A stretch of 64,000 nt of DNA from NCBI RefSeq assembly GCF_000023025.1, contig NC_012997.1:4833125-4897124 (forward strand), in the 5' to 3' direction. Under the pieces are notes generated by a model that did no database searches, had not been told where the DNA came from, and saw only the letters and a list, made by a program, of their open reading frames with translations. The stretch's first letter is position 1. Each line of letters opens with the position of its first letter. This stretch comes from Teredinibacter turnerae T7901. GTDB taxonomy: Bacteria; Pseudomonadota; Gammaproteobacteria; Pseudomonadales; Cellvibrionaceae. Made by a program: the position numbers and the translations under genes. Below are positions 19,701-27,162 of the stretch, piece after piece.

Positions 19701-19887
19701 CTTCGCTGGCCGTGGCACCGCGCACAGCTACAAATATATCTACACGATTCGGTGCAAAAGGCGGGAACACCTCTTGTCGCAACGAAAATGCACCGAGCAC
19801 ACCCAACAAAATAAAAATCGCCAGCAACGTCTTACTGGCGATAGGATGAGCGATAAATTGTGCGAGGAACCCTTTATTCTCATTCAT
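16708..19887 (-). CDS. RND-family efflux transporter, inner-membrane subunit
   Basis: 1059 residues with the double-repeat plan of AcrB-type pumps: a first helix, a large periplasmic loop (to ~330), six membrane segments, a second loop and six more. The proton-relay acid pair is in FGFLIAAGLIVDDAIVIGESI, and IALMGVMINNGLLLIDQYL is its counterpart in the second half. It exports substrates out of the periplasm or membrane, driven by protons. It overlaps the adaptor gene by 8 bp. Substrate unknown; the PKS operon is not adjacent, and no outer-membrane channel gene is in this operon. Confidence 0.92.
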   Translation of the reverse strand: MNENKGFLAQFIAHPIASKTLLAIFILLGVLGAFSLRQEVFPPFAPNRVDIFVAVRGATASEVEELVVRSVEQKLVELTEIDRIIATAYQDYAQFQLELVPDVDPYKALTLIKSQVESIRSFPSYAEPPVYSVPKTTGPLLLVNLYGDLPVRVLYGEAIALRDSLALLPGITQVEIEDAPEIEVAITASPEQLRKYDLRFSDIADVISANALNLSAGELSADNGRILLRGDTQAVSEEDFGELVVAAFAGGNKIYLQDVADVRIGPVESYVNSRFNSQPSFTLSVRRDKYLSLSTASERVREFVTSYQTRLGSEVGLTVWADDSREFSSRVSLLLKNGITGFLIICIVMTLFVHIKVAFWTAVGIPVSMLGALGLLYISGTEVSLNAITLFGFLIAAGLIVDDAIVIGESIHEETLAKGEGMQSAISGAHKVAMPTVFGALTSIAAFFPLTLTEGKMGSQMAGIGTVVICCLFASIIESKLVLPNHLAGKWRSGFRGLDLSKIQARSNGLLNRFTENTYSKGLVFSLRRPWLVIAFALFLLFASVGILVGGVVRTVTLPNIADYEVEGSFTIDANLSPVQRSQIADALEQSLYATSEALKKEHNLEFDPVMMNAITVDTTRIVIAVEISHRDDAPFDAHQVANLWRNKLPLMPGIESANIASGPNGDEQVAIQLSGNDLETIYAAKEEVKSYLGEIDGVVDIRDSALTKSTELLLQVNPFGESLGLTQAYLLAQIRTGFYGLEAQRVQVGEQEWRVMVRLAKNHRQTESDLANMEIQLPNGRFLPLERVATIKSTRTETMVQRIDGQRAVTVYANTLGNVDAEGVAEGIVEDFLPGLQSRYTGLSYSIEGEAKDAAKSIRSLINGSIIAVFIMFVLMAIPLKSYLYPAVIMLLLPLGFIGTIVGHLLVPIDYSLISMFGLIALMGVMINNGLLLIDQYLVNIEQGMEREKAIVESCTRRFRPILLTALTTFAGLMPLIWESDPEALWLVPIAVSLGIGILVSTGLTLIVLPVVLVLLPMKQQRSINTTSEAVFTPVKTSEVVQPSISSVKYRYSDHAPS

Positions 19888-21046
19888 GAGAAGCCACCTT
19901 TTCAGTCACCGGCATGCCGTGCCATATCCGATCAAGTTTAGAGACCACCAAATGTACCGATTTTTCGCCAGGAATATCGACTACGCGATTTCCAAGTGAA
20001 TTAAATACCGTTGCCACCTGCATTTCCCGCACTTTTTTCTCTTCAACAATAAAGATGTTTCCCGCCTCGTTAAATGCTTCCCGAGGTACCGAAAAATAAT
20101 CTCCTTGTTGTTGGGTGTAGATCCGCGCTTTAAAAAACGCACCGGGATAGACCTCACCCTCATACTCTGGCGCAAGGTCTAACACCGCTGACGCCGCTAA
20201 TTGGCGAGTTTCAGCATCAGCCATTGCATTTAGATCAAGACCGCTAAATCTAAAATAGGGCGATGTGTTAGTTATGTCGTTAAACAGTTCAATTTCCGCA
20301 TGCTCCGGCCCACCAAACTGTTTTATTTTCTCCACCTGCTCCGGTGAAAGCATCATCCGCACAATGACTTTCTTTGCAGGAATTAATTCGGCCAGCGATG
20401 ATTGCGGAGAGACCATATTGCCAACGCTCGCTGAGCGAGAGACAACCCAACCGTCGAACGGAGCTTTTACATCGGTGGCAGCCAGATCTCGACGGGCAAC
20501 CGCAACGGCGTATTCCGCCGCATCAACCTGAGCCTTGGCTAACGTAATTTGCGGTTTACGCGCGGCCAACGAGGGTGGACTGCCTTGATTACCAACCTTC
20601 CACTCCGCAATCGCACGTTCGCTAAGCGCCTGCTGCTCCGCCAGCATAAGCTGGGCATCTGCCAGTTGCCTGAGCGCTTCGGCCAGCCGAAATTCAAAAT
20701 CGGTTTTTTCCAATGACACCAGTATCTGCCCCCGCGTCACACGGCGCCCGGCTTCGAACGCCTCACCCAGCGTCTCGACAAGACCGCTAACACGGGGGTT
20801 TAACAAGCTGGTTTGATGAGGATACACCTGGCCGTAGGCAATAAAACTGTTCTGACAGTGCGTTCGCTCTATCGAGACCGTTTGCACTTGATAGAGGCCT
20901 CCGCCATCTGCAGCTTTACCCTGGGCATACGCAGATACGGTTATTGCCATAGACAGGATTGACGATACGAATAAAAAACACGCAAACTGTACCGCTCTAT
21001 GACATTGCAACTGCGCTACTAACTGGAAGCTGTTTGCTCTTTCCAT
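19880..21046 (-). CDS. RND efflux periplasmic adaptor (membrane fusion protein)
   Basis: 388 residues. A signal peptide or anchor (FACFLFVSSILSMAITVSAYAQG) is followed by the lipoyl half-motif GQVYPHQTSLLNPRVSGLVETLGEAFEAG, a coiled-coil hairpin rich in Ala/Gln (ALRQLADAQLMLAEQQAL) and the second lipoyl half APFDGWVVSRSASVGNMVSPQSSL, then beta-barrel domains. This is the HlyD/AcrA plan. It joins the pump to an outer-membrane channel encoded elsewhere. First gene of the operon. Confidence 0.9.
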   Translation of the reverse strand: MERANSFQLVAQLQCHRAVQFACFLFVSSILSMAITVSAYAQGKAADGGGLYQVQTVSIERTHCQNSFIAYGQVYPHQTSLLNPRVSGLVETLGEAFEAGRRVTRGQILVSLEKTDFEFRLAEALRQLADAQLMLAEQQALSERAIAEWKVGNQGSPPSLAARKPQITLAKAQVDAAEYAVAVARRDLAATDVKAPFDGWVVSRSASVGNMVSPQSSLAELIPAKKVIVRMMLSPEQVEKIKQFGGPEHAEIELFNDITNTSPYFRFSGLDLNAMADAETRQLAASAVLDLAPEYEGEVYPGAFFKARIYTQQQGDYFSVPREAFNEAGNIFIVEEKKVREMQVATVFNSLGNRVVDIPGEKSVHLVVSKLDRIWHGMPVTEKVASHE

Positions 21047-21188
21047 AGTCTGCCACCTCTATTCACGCACTCATCACTCGCTTTCGCGGGTGCAACTTCT
21101 GAGATATTGAGTGTGCACTACTTCTCAGTAGTTATCGATTTTTCTATAGCTAGCCCGCAACAACTTTGCTAACCGGTAACCAGCTCAA

Positions 21189-22121
21189 TCAAAAGCTTAT
21201 CCCTACGCCGACAAAAATACTGGCCTGTGTTGTGTCGTCTACCAGCGGGCTATCTTCAATTTTATCGTCGTACATTTTGTAGGAGGCTTCGCTCACCATG
21301 TACCAACGCGAAGCGAAGCGCCACAAAAATACGGTGCTCAATTCGATATCACTGGTACTTCCCACTTCAAAAGCTGGACGCTCAAATGTCGCGTCCTCTG
21401 GGTCTACCCCAAAATAGAACTGGCCTATTTCTTCAGTGTTGTAAGAATATTTTATTTCCGGCACAAGCAAAGCAGGGCCGAAATGCATAGCGTGGGATAG
21501 CGCAACCTCGACCAGTTGACCTTCGTGATCCCCTAGCAGATCAGTCAACATATTCACTTCGAGGCTGACCCCTGGAAGTTGGAACATGAGCTGCAACCCA
21601 CCCTCGGCTGAAAAGCTGGTATCGTCCAAGCCTTCGTACAAGGTTGAACCGCTTTCAGCATTGTCGACGCTGTATCCGATATCCGGATTCAACTTGATCA
21701 TTGGAGATATAGAAAGGTAGGGATTTTTATATGCGTAGAATCCGTGCTGCAATCCTCTAAACCAGAATTTCTTATAGCTACCGACGATGACAGGAATCAA
21801 TTCTACGCCTGCGTCCTGTTCGCGATACAGCTGAGTGGAAACATCCAAAGCCAAACTAACAATCACTGGCATTCCGCTGTCTTTATATTGGTCCAGCACC
21901 GTTCCATCTGGCGCGACTATAACTTCGTATTCATCGCCATCATAGATATATTCCAGTTCGTACGCAGGTGAACCTTTGTGCTTTACTGCCCGCATTTCTG
22001 TGTAGGTTGCACCGCTTTGAACACGAGCAACAACTTGCTTAGCTTCTTCTTCTGTCATGCCAAACGCGGACGCTGCACTGACCGCGAACAATAAGCCTAT
22101 TGCATCTACGTATTTTTTCAC
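21189..22121 (-). CDS. PepSY-like domain fused to a MipA/OmpV-type outer-membrane barrel
   Basis: 310 residues from a GTG start with GAGG upstream. A signal peptide (YVDAIGLLFAVSAASAFG) leads into a ~60-residue PepSY-like segment (TEEEAKQVVARVQSGATYTEMRAVKHKGSPAYELEY), often found in periplasmic proteins linked to TCS genes. From ~80 the sequence follows MipA/OmpV beta-barrels: alternating strands, GLQHGFYAYKNPYLSISPMIKLNPDIGYS, and a final strand ending in Phe. MipA proteins sit in the outer membrane; some scaffold murein enzymes, others respond to drugs. It lies downstream of, and co-oriented with, the two-component genes, 510 bp away, so it is a likely regulatory target. Confidence 0.72.
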   Translation of the reverse strand: MKKYVDAIGLLFAVSAASAFGMTEEEAKQVVARVQSGATYTEMRAVKHKGSPAYELEYIYDGDEYEVIVAPDGTVLDQYKDSGMPVIVSLALDVSTQLYREQDAGVELIPVIVGSYKKFWFRGLQHGFYAYKNPYLSISPMIKLNPDIGYSVDNAESGSTLYEGLDDTSFSAEGGLQLMFQLPGVSLEVNMLTDLLGDHEGQLVEVALSHAMHFGPALLVPEIKYSYNTEEIGQFYFGVDPEDATFERPAFEVGSTSDIELSTVFLWRFASRWYMVSEASYKMYDDKIEDSPLVDDTTQASIFVGVGISF

Positions 22122-22632
22122 AACCTGGTCCTCTCTGCTTTTTATTCATTATCTGATTCACGGTGTGACAAAAGAGTAACACCTTAAGCAATTGCCAGAT
22201 TTTTTATCACCCAGCGGTGTAACATATTTCACTTAGCAACCTTTTTACTTCTGACTTAATACTTTTTGCAAATGCTTTCCCCGGGCCGTGTAGCAAAACC
22301 AATACACCCTAGCCTCAAGCAATACGCCAGAATAAATCAATAAGATTTATTTATAAAAAAGCTAATATCGAACTAGACATTGCAAACAGGAAAGTTGAAC
22401 AATACGTATCGAAGAAACTAAACAGTCAAAGCAGATCCACCCACATGCAACGCCCGCCCAGGGTCAGCGAAATTTACAAGAAATGGATTGTGAGGTGAAG
22501 ATACAAAAATTCAACATCAATAGAGAAACTGCAAAAATCATCCAAATAAAATTTTAGAGATTATTCACGATTTTTATCGGGGCCGCATAGAACGTAGAGA
22601 CACTACACGAAAATGGGATAGTAGAGTAAGAA
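22122..22632 (-). promoter_or_regulatory. Promoter region of the PepSY-MipA gene
   Basis: No gene seen in 511 AT-rich bp. GTAACATA at 22219-22226, about 100 bp before the start codon, also occurs at 24702-24709, about 60 bp before the response-regulator gene. It is thus a candidate binding word for that regulator. No other structure stands out. Confidence 0.4.
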
Positions 22633-23973
22633 TTAAAAATGGAGAATTAGCAGCGTTCCCACACCGCATTCGCTTCTTACATCCAACCTCCATCCTGTTA
22701 TTTTACATATACGCTTTATAATATTCATTCCCAGACCAATACCTTCACCGTGAAACGTTTCATAAGGAACCAAAAGGCGTTCCAATGCGGTTTGCTCAAA
22801 CCCTCTGCCTGTGTCTGCGACAGAAATAAACTCTTCGTTCGCGCGCACAGTGACATTACCCTGGTCCGTATACTGAAATGCGTTGCGTAAAATATTATCG
22901 ACAACGACATCAAGTAATTTTCGCGGTTGTTTTACGGTGACAGATTCATCAACGAGATTAAGCACCTCGAGGGATTTTTCGCTAATAAGGTAAGTATTAC
23001 GTGTAATAGAGTCGCGTACGACCGAACTAAGATTGGTCGCGCTGACCGCATCACTTGGAATACTCTCTCGTCCAATCAACATGAAAGTCTCTATTAAATG
23101 CATCATGTCGCGGTTAGCGTCACATATTCGCTCCAGCACACGGCGTAACTTCGGATCGCGAGATTCATCCATACTCAGCGCCAAATCCAATGATACTTGG
23201 CTACTGGTAATCGGGGTTCTGAGTTCGTGACTCACATCTCGTGAAAACGCCTTTTCACGCTCAACAAAGCTCATGATCCGCGTCATCATATCGTTAATAG
23301 TTTCTGCTAGCGTTCCGACTTCATCACGATAGTAGCTTCCGATATTTTGCCCGACATCCGCTTTCATCACATCACGTGTAAGCTGAGTGAGTGGCTTTAT
23401 GACTCGGCGGGAAATAATCGCGCCCAGTATCGAAGACACAATCAAAAATATAAGTAGCATTAATAGCAGGCCGAAATATGTGCCCTGCACAGCGTAGACA
23501 TCAAATTTATTGTATGCGCTAACGTCTACGACATAGTAAAAATAAGCGCGAGTTTCACCAAGATTACTGGAAAACGGAATGCGTACCATGTGGTATTTCG
23601 AACTGCCGTCGTCAAGCTCAAAAATTTGTTGACGACCGCCACTACCGCGGGATGTATGACTTATGTAACTTTCAAATTTTTCCGGAAGGGGTTCATCAGC
23701 GCTAATCTGGAATATTCGATGAATGACATCGTCGTCTGTACCAACGATAATCTGTCTACTCTGTGCGAGTATCTCTTCTTTTCGAATATCGGAAGCGTCG
23801 CGGTAGCGATAATACTCGTCTTCCGCGACACCGGCGATATACCAGTTAAAGAGTTCGTCGTCGCTTATCTTTAAAACCGTCAGCGCGCCGAGCGAATAAC
23901 AAATAGTTGTAGCTAATGTAAAAATCACATACCCGGCAATAATCCTAAAGCGCAGGCTTTTACCAATATTCAT
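22633..23973 (-). CDS. Sensor histidine kinase
   Basis: 446 residues. First membrane helix at ~10-33, a periplasmic sensor of about 125 residues, second helix at ~165-185 (FGLLLMLLIFLIVSSILGAII), HAMP (RRVIKPLTQLTRDV), then HisKA with phosphorylated H249 (FSRDVSHELRTPITSS). The ATPase domain has the N box DNILRNAFQYTD, the G1 box VADTGRGF and the G2 box EGIGLGMNIIKRI. It is inner-membrane and its ligand is unknown. It overlaps the response-regulator gene by 4 bp. Confidence 0.93.
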   Translation of the reverse strand: MNIGKSLRFRIIAGYVIFTLATTICYSLGALTVLKISDDELFNWYIAGVAEDEYYRYRDASDIRKEEILAQSRQIIVGTDDDVIHRIFQISADEPLPEKFESYISHTSRGSGGRQQIFELDDGSSKYHMVRIPFSSNLGETRAYFYYVVDVSAYNKFDVYAVQGTYFGLLLMLLIFLIVSSILGAIISRRVIKPLTQLTRDVMKADVGQNIGSYYRDEVGTLAETINDMMTRIMSFVEREKAFSRDVSHELRTPITSSQVSLDLALSMDESRDPKLRRVLERICDANRDMMHLIETFMLIGRESIPSDAVSATNLSSVVRDSITRNTYLISEKSLEVLNLVDESVTVKQPRKLLDVVVDNILRNAFQYTDQGNVTVRANEEFISVADTGRGFEQTALERLLVPYETFHGEGIGLGMNIIKRICKITGWRLDVRSECGVGTLLILHF

Positions 23974-24641
23974 ATCTCCGCCATCCTGAATCCCTTACCC
24001 TGCACCGTGTGTATTAACGGTGTACCGAACGGCTTGTCGATTTCCTGGCGAAGGCGATATATGTGACTTTTTAGAGAGTCGCTATCGGGAAAGTCGTCTG
24101 CCCACAATTCATGAGTCAGGGTTTCACGACTGACGACTGCAGGTGCGTTTTTCAATAACACGACTAAAAGTTTGTAGCAATTTTTGGTCAGCGGAATAAG
24201 TTTGGATTCACGAAAAACTTCGCAGGTATTTAAATTGACTTCGAGAGGGCCAAGCTTTAACGCTTTGGCGACAGAGTGCGCTCGCCGCTGATGTACAGCT
24301 TCTATACGCGCTTTTAATTCTTCAAGTTTAAATGGTTTGACCAGATAATCGTCACAACCACGAGCAAAGCCCGCTAATTTATCTTCCAATGTATCGCGAG
24401 CGGTAAGAAATATAATGCCAGGATTATTATCAGCGCTATCTTTTAATCTTGCGCACAGGTCCAGACCGTTCAGTCTCGGCATGGCCACATCAAGCACAAA
24501 AATGTCGTATTCGTTTTGAGTCGCAAGTTGCAGGCCCGCTAGCCCGTCGTAGGCGTAGTCGCAGGTGTAACCGAAAAGATTAAGATACTCAGTAATACTT
24601 TGCGCAATGGCCCTCGCGTCTTCAACGACAAGAATTCTCAT
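23970..24641 (-). CDS. OmpR-family response regulator
   Basis: 223 residues: receiver domain with phosphorylated D51 (IFVLDVAMPRLNGLDLC), the Lys in YLVKPFKLEEL, then a winged helix (LIPLTKNCYKLLVVLLKN; DSLKSHIYRLRQEIDK; IHTVQGKGFRM) that binds DNA. First gene of the regulator-kinase operon. Likely targets are its own promoter and the downstream MipA-like gene, which share GTAACATA. Confidence 0.94.
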   Translation of the reverse strand: MRILVVEDARAIAQSITEYLNLFGYTCDYAYDGLAGLQLATQNEYDIFVLDVAMPRLNGLDLCARLKDSADNNPGIIFLTARDTLEDKLAGFARGCDDYLVKPFKLEELKARIEAVHQRRAHSVAKALKLGPLEVNLNTCEVFRESKLIPLTKNCYKLLVVLLKNAPAVVSRETLTHELWADDFPDSDSLKSHIYRLRQEIDKPFGTPLIHTVQGKGFRMAEI

Positions 24642-24743
24642 GGTGTTCTCCCTAAACTCTAATGTGACGAAAGGCTAAGGACCGATTCTAGAAACGTGAG
24701 GGTAACATACCGGTGACAAAGCATGCGTTGAACGGAGCCCCCC

Positions 24744-24773
24744 AAAAAAAATCGGCAGATGAAAATCTGCCGA
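24744..24773 (-). terminator. Rho-independent terminator ending the PKS operon
   Basis: On the minus strand CGGCAGAT (24772-24765), a 4-nt loop and ATCTGCCG (24760-24753) form a perfect stem followed by eight T (24751-24744). It lies about 65 bp after the stop of the enolase-superfamily gene and separates the biosynthetic operon from the two-component genes. Confidence 0.9.
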
Positions 24774-24835
24774 AATTATCGCCTATAGCGATGGGGAGGA
24801 AGAGAATTTACGCGCCGTTTTGACGAGTGCCTAGG

Positions 24836-26032
24836 TCACAGGCTAAGTGCATGCGCCTGGCTTTGCTCACTCAACCGGGACTCCCAAGAGATACTCGAGA
24901 GCATTTTTTGCAAATTTTCAGTTGATACGTCGATACCAAGACCCGGCCCGTCGATTGTGTTTGGCCTGTATTTTCCATATTGCCCAAAGTTTATCGGCCT
25001 GTCACAAAGGTCAAATTCCAGTAGCATTGTGCCAAAAGCTCCCTCGTGGTGAATGACATCCCCGAGGCAGGCGGAGACAATTTGCGCAGCGCGACTCAGG
25101 ATTGAGGTTTCGCCCACTTGGGAACCAATCTGACACTTAATCCCATGCTCATGCGCCATTCGGCCCAATTTGAGCGTATTCATAATGCCGCCATTTTTTG
25201 ATACACGAAGATTAAAAATCGTGGCGCCAGAATTAGCAATAAACCATTTCGCGTCATCTAGCGTGCAAAGTGACTCATCAATGCATACGCCTATCCTGCC
25301 TTCTACACGACTCACTAGTGCTGGATATGACTGCTTTAAGCTGGCTGGCATGGGTTGCTCGCAGGACGTTACGCCCAAATCAGCCAGTTGCCCCAACCGC
25401 TGAGTGGCCAGGTCCAGATCCCAGGCTTCGTTTGCATCTGCTCGGATGTCAATTTCTGGACCACAAGCGTTTCGCAGCGTTGAAATTATCGCCTCGTCAA
25501 CCGCCCAATCGTCCGCACCGACTTTAACTTTATACTCGGTTACACCCATCGCCTGAAATGCATCTACAAACTTTTTTACATGCTCGGGTTTGCCCGCACT
25601 AATAACACCGCTATAGGTCATTGAATCGGGGAAAGCTCCCCCCATCAAATCTATTAGCGGTTTTTCTGTATCGCGGCCAAAAGCGTCAAGTACAGCGATT
25701 TCAACCAAGGTCTTAATGCACTGCTCCTTCGGATCGATTGATTCGAATATATTGTGGAAATTTTCAAACCAGATTGCTATTTCCTCGATACTCGAAAACT
25801 CCATACCTAACAGGCGCGGTAACACTGTTTTTGTCGCATGTTTGATGACAGAAGTATGAGTTTCACCAGTAACATATTTGCGCGGCAATGCCTCACCAAA
25901 CCCAACGGCCCCCGAATTTGTGTGAACCTCAAGAATGATACCTTCCACTTCAGAACGGCTTTTAGTCGTATGATTAAATGCCAAGCGGAATGGAATAGTA
26001 GTTTCGTGCAGAGCCAGCGCAGTTATGATCAC
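24836..26032 (-). CDS. Enolase-superfamily epimerase/racemase (dipeptide epimerase or N-acylamino-acid-racemase type)
   Basis: 398 residues with the muconate-lactonising-enzyme subgroup plan: an alpha+beta cap (1-~130) and a TIM barrel. The catalytic set is complete: acid/base K168 and K170 in YKVKVG; metal ligands D199 (RADANEAW), E225 (SCEQPMP) and D252 (CIDES); second base K279 (RVSKNGG). Relatives include L-Ala-D/L-Glu epimerase, N-succinylamino acid racemase and o-succinylbenzoate synthase, all acting next to a carboxylate. The GTG start overlaps the hydrolase stop by 4 bp. In an operon with a PKS and a GH3-type amido synthetase, racemising an acyl-amino acid is an attractive guess. Last gene before the terminator. 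Confidence 0.85.
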   Translation of the reverse strand: MIITALALHETTIPFRLAFNHTTKSRSEVEGIILEVHTNSGAVGFGEALPRKYVTGETHTSVIKHATKTVLPRLLGMEFSSIEEIAIWFENFHNIFESIDPKEQCIKTLVEIAVLDAFGRDTEKPLIDLMGGAFPDSMTYSGVISAGKPEHVKKFVDAFQAMGVTEYKVKVGADDWAVDEAIISTLRNACGPEIDIRADANEAWDLDLATQRLGQLADLGVTSCEQPMPASLKQSYPALVSRVEGRIGVCIDESLCTLDDAKWFIANSGATIFNLRVSKNGGIMNTLKLGRMAHEHGIKCQIGSQVGETSILSRAAQIVSACLGDVIHHEGAFGTMLLEFDLCDRPINFGQYGKYRPNTIDGPGLGIDVSTENLQKMLSSISWESRLSEQSQAHALSL

Positions 26033-27147
26033 GGGAGTACCTCACTACCGGGAACGGGTTCGCCAGAAAGAAATAAATCAATATCGTCGATTACGATATC
26101 GGCATCGTCGGTAAAAGCCAGAAAATGCCTGTGATCAACACCGCCACTATAGAGTTTAAGCACCGAGTTCTCCGAATACTGGGTGACATAACTCACTGTT
26201 TGCGCTGTGTCCATCATCGGGTCTCCATCCACGACCAAATAGAAACGCTTATATTGGGTAAGCCCTTGAGGTGCAACCGCGGTTGCTTCAAAGTGAAAAT
26301 TTTGCACCCCTACGACATTGAAATAAAACTCTTTTGTCACTGTACGCAACGCCAGTTGGTCACGGGCTATATCGCGACTGTAATGAGGGTCAGAGGTAAA
26401 TAGGTATGCCCCCTTATCGCCATCCAATTCGGGAATAGTCGAAGGAAAATAGGTTCCTGGAGCAGCACCAATGAGTTCCTCCACAGGGAAGGGCAAGGGT
26501 AGTTTTGAAAAGAACCCCGGCGAAGTATACACCACAGATGCAATATTCGTTGGCGAGTATTCCATCAAATAAGCGGTAAGCAAATTCGCTGCAAAACTGT
26601 TTGCCCATAGATTTATCGCGTTTGTCGGATTTTCCGCTTGCGCGATTTTAGTGAGCAGCTGGATTGTTTGCGTGAACCCTTGCCAGCTATTGATATGCCC
26701 TTTACCGCGAAGCATTTCAGGTGGCATAGTCTCTGTCGCGGGCAGAACTGAAACTCCGCGCGACGAACGACCAGAACCGATACGATCAAACGCATAAACG
26801 GTATAGCCTAAAATCGCCAGCTTTTCTGCAGATTCATAAAACCAGCCTGCATGGCTCTGAAAACCGTGCATATATATGATGCTTTGCCCGTTGCTATAGC
26901 TCGGCGTCCATTTCATATAACTGACTTCGTACTCGGCGAACTTAGCCTTTGGCGGAAACCGGTTTAATGACAAACCGCGATCCAACAGAGTTACCACACC
27001 GCCTTGCCAAAAGACCGATTGGTCTTGCTGTGTAAAGCTATACGCTTCCCCCGTTACATTATATTTATCAAAAGTATTTGCTACGGCGGATTGAACCGCC
27101 GCAACGAAAAACAGGCTAACCAACAGCAATTTTTTTAACACGATCAT
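26029..27147 (-). CDS. Exported alpha/beta hydrolase (serine-aminopeptidase/lipase-like)
   Basis: 372 residues with a clear signal peptide (LKKLLLVSLFFVAAVQSAVA). The alpha/beta hydrolase features are IIYMHGFQSHAGWFYESAEKLA (oxyanion region), YAFDRIGSGRSS, a nucleophile S184 in LWANSFAANLL, an acid in LVVDGDPMMDT and H341 in GGVDHRHFLAF. The nucleophile elbow reads A-N-S-F-A rather than GxSxG, which is unusual. It resembles the monoglyceride-lipase-like group. Placed in the PKS operon with 4 bp overlap to the next gene, it may release or trim the product outside the inner membrane. Substrate unknown. Confidence 0.8.
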   Translation of the reverse strand: MIVLKKLLLVSLFFVAAVQSAVANTFDKYNVTGEAYSFTQQDQSVFWQGGVVTLLDRGLSLNRFPPKAKFAEYEVSYMKWTPSYSNGQSIIYMHGFQSHAGWFYESAEKLAILGYTVYAFDRIGSGRSSRGVSVLPATETMPPEMLRGKGHINSWQGFTQTIQLLTKIAQAENPTNAINLWANSFAANLLTAYLMEYSPTNIASVVYTSPGFFSKLPLPFPVEELIGAAPGTYFPSTIPELDGDKGAYLFTSDPHYSRDIARDQLALRTVTKEFYFNVVGVQNFHFEATAVAPQGLTQYKRFYLVVDGDPMMDTAQTVSYVTQYSENSVLKLYSGGVDHRHFLAFTDDADIVIDDIDLFLSGEPVPGSEVLP

Positions 27148-27162
27148 TCCTTACTCCCTGTT

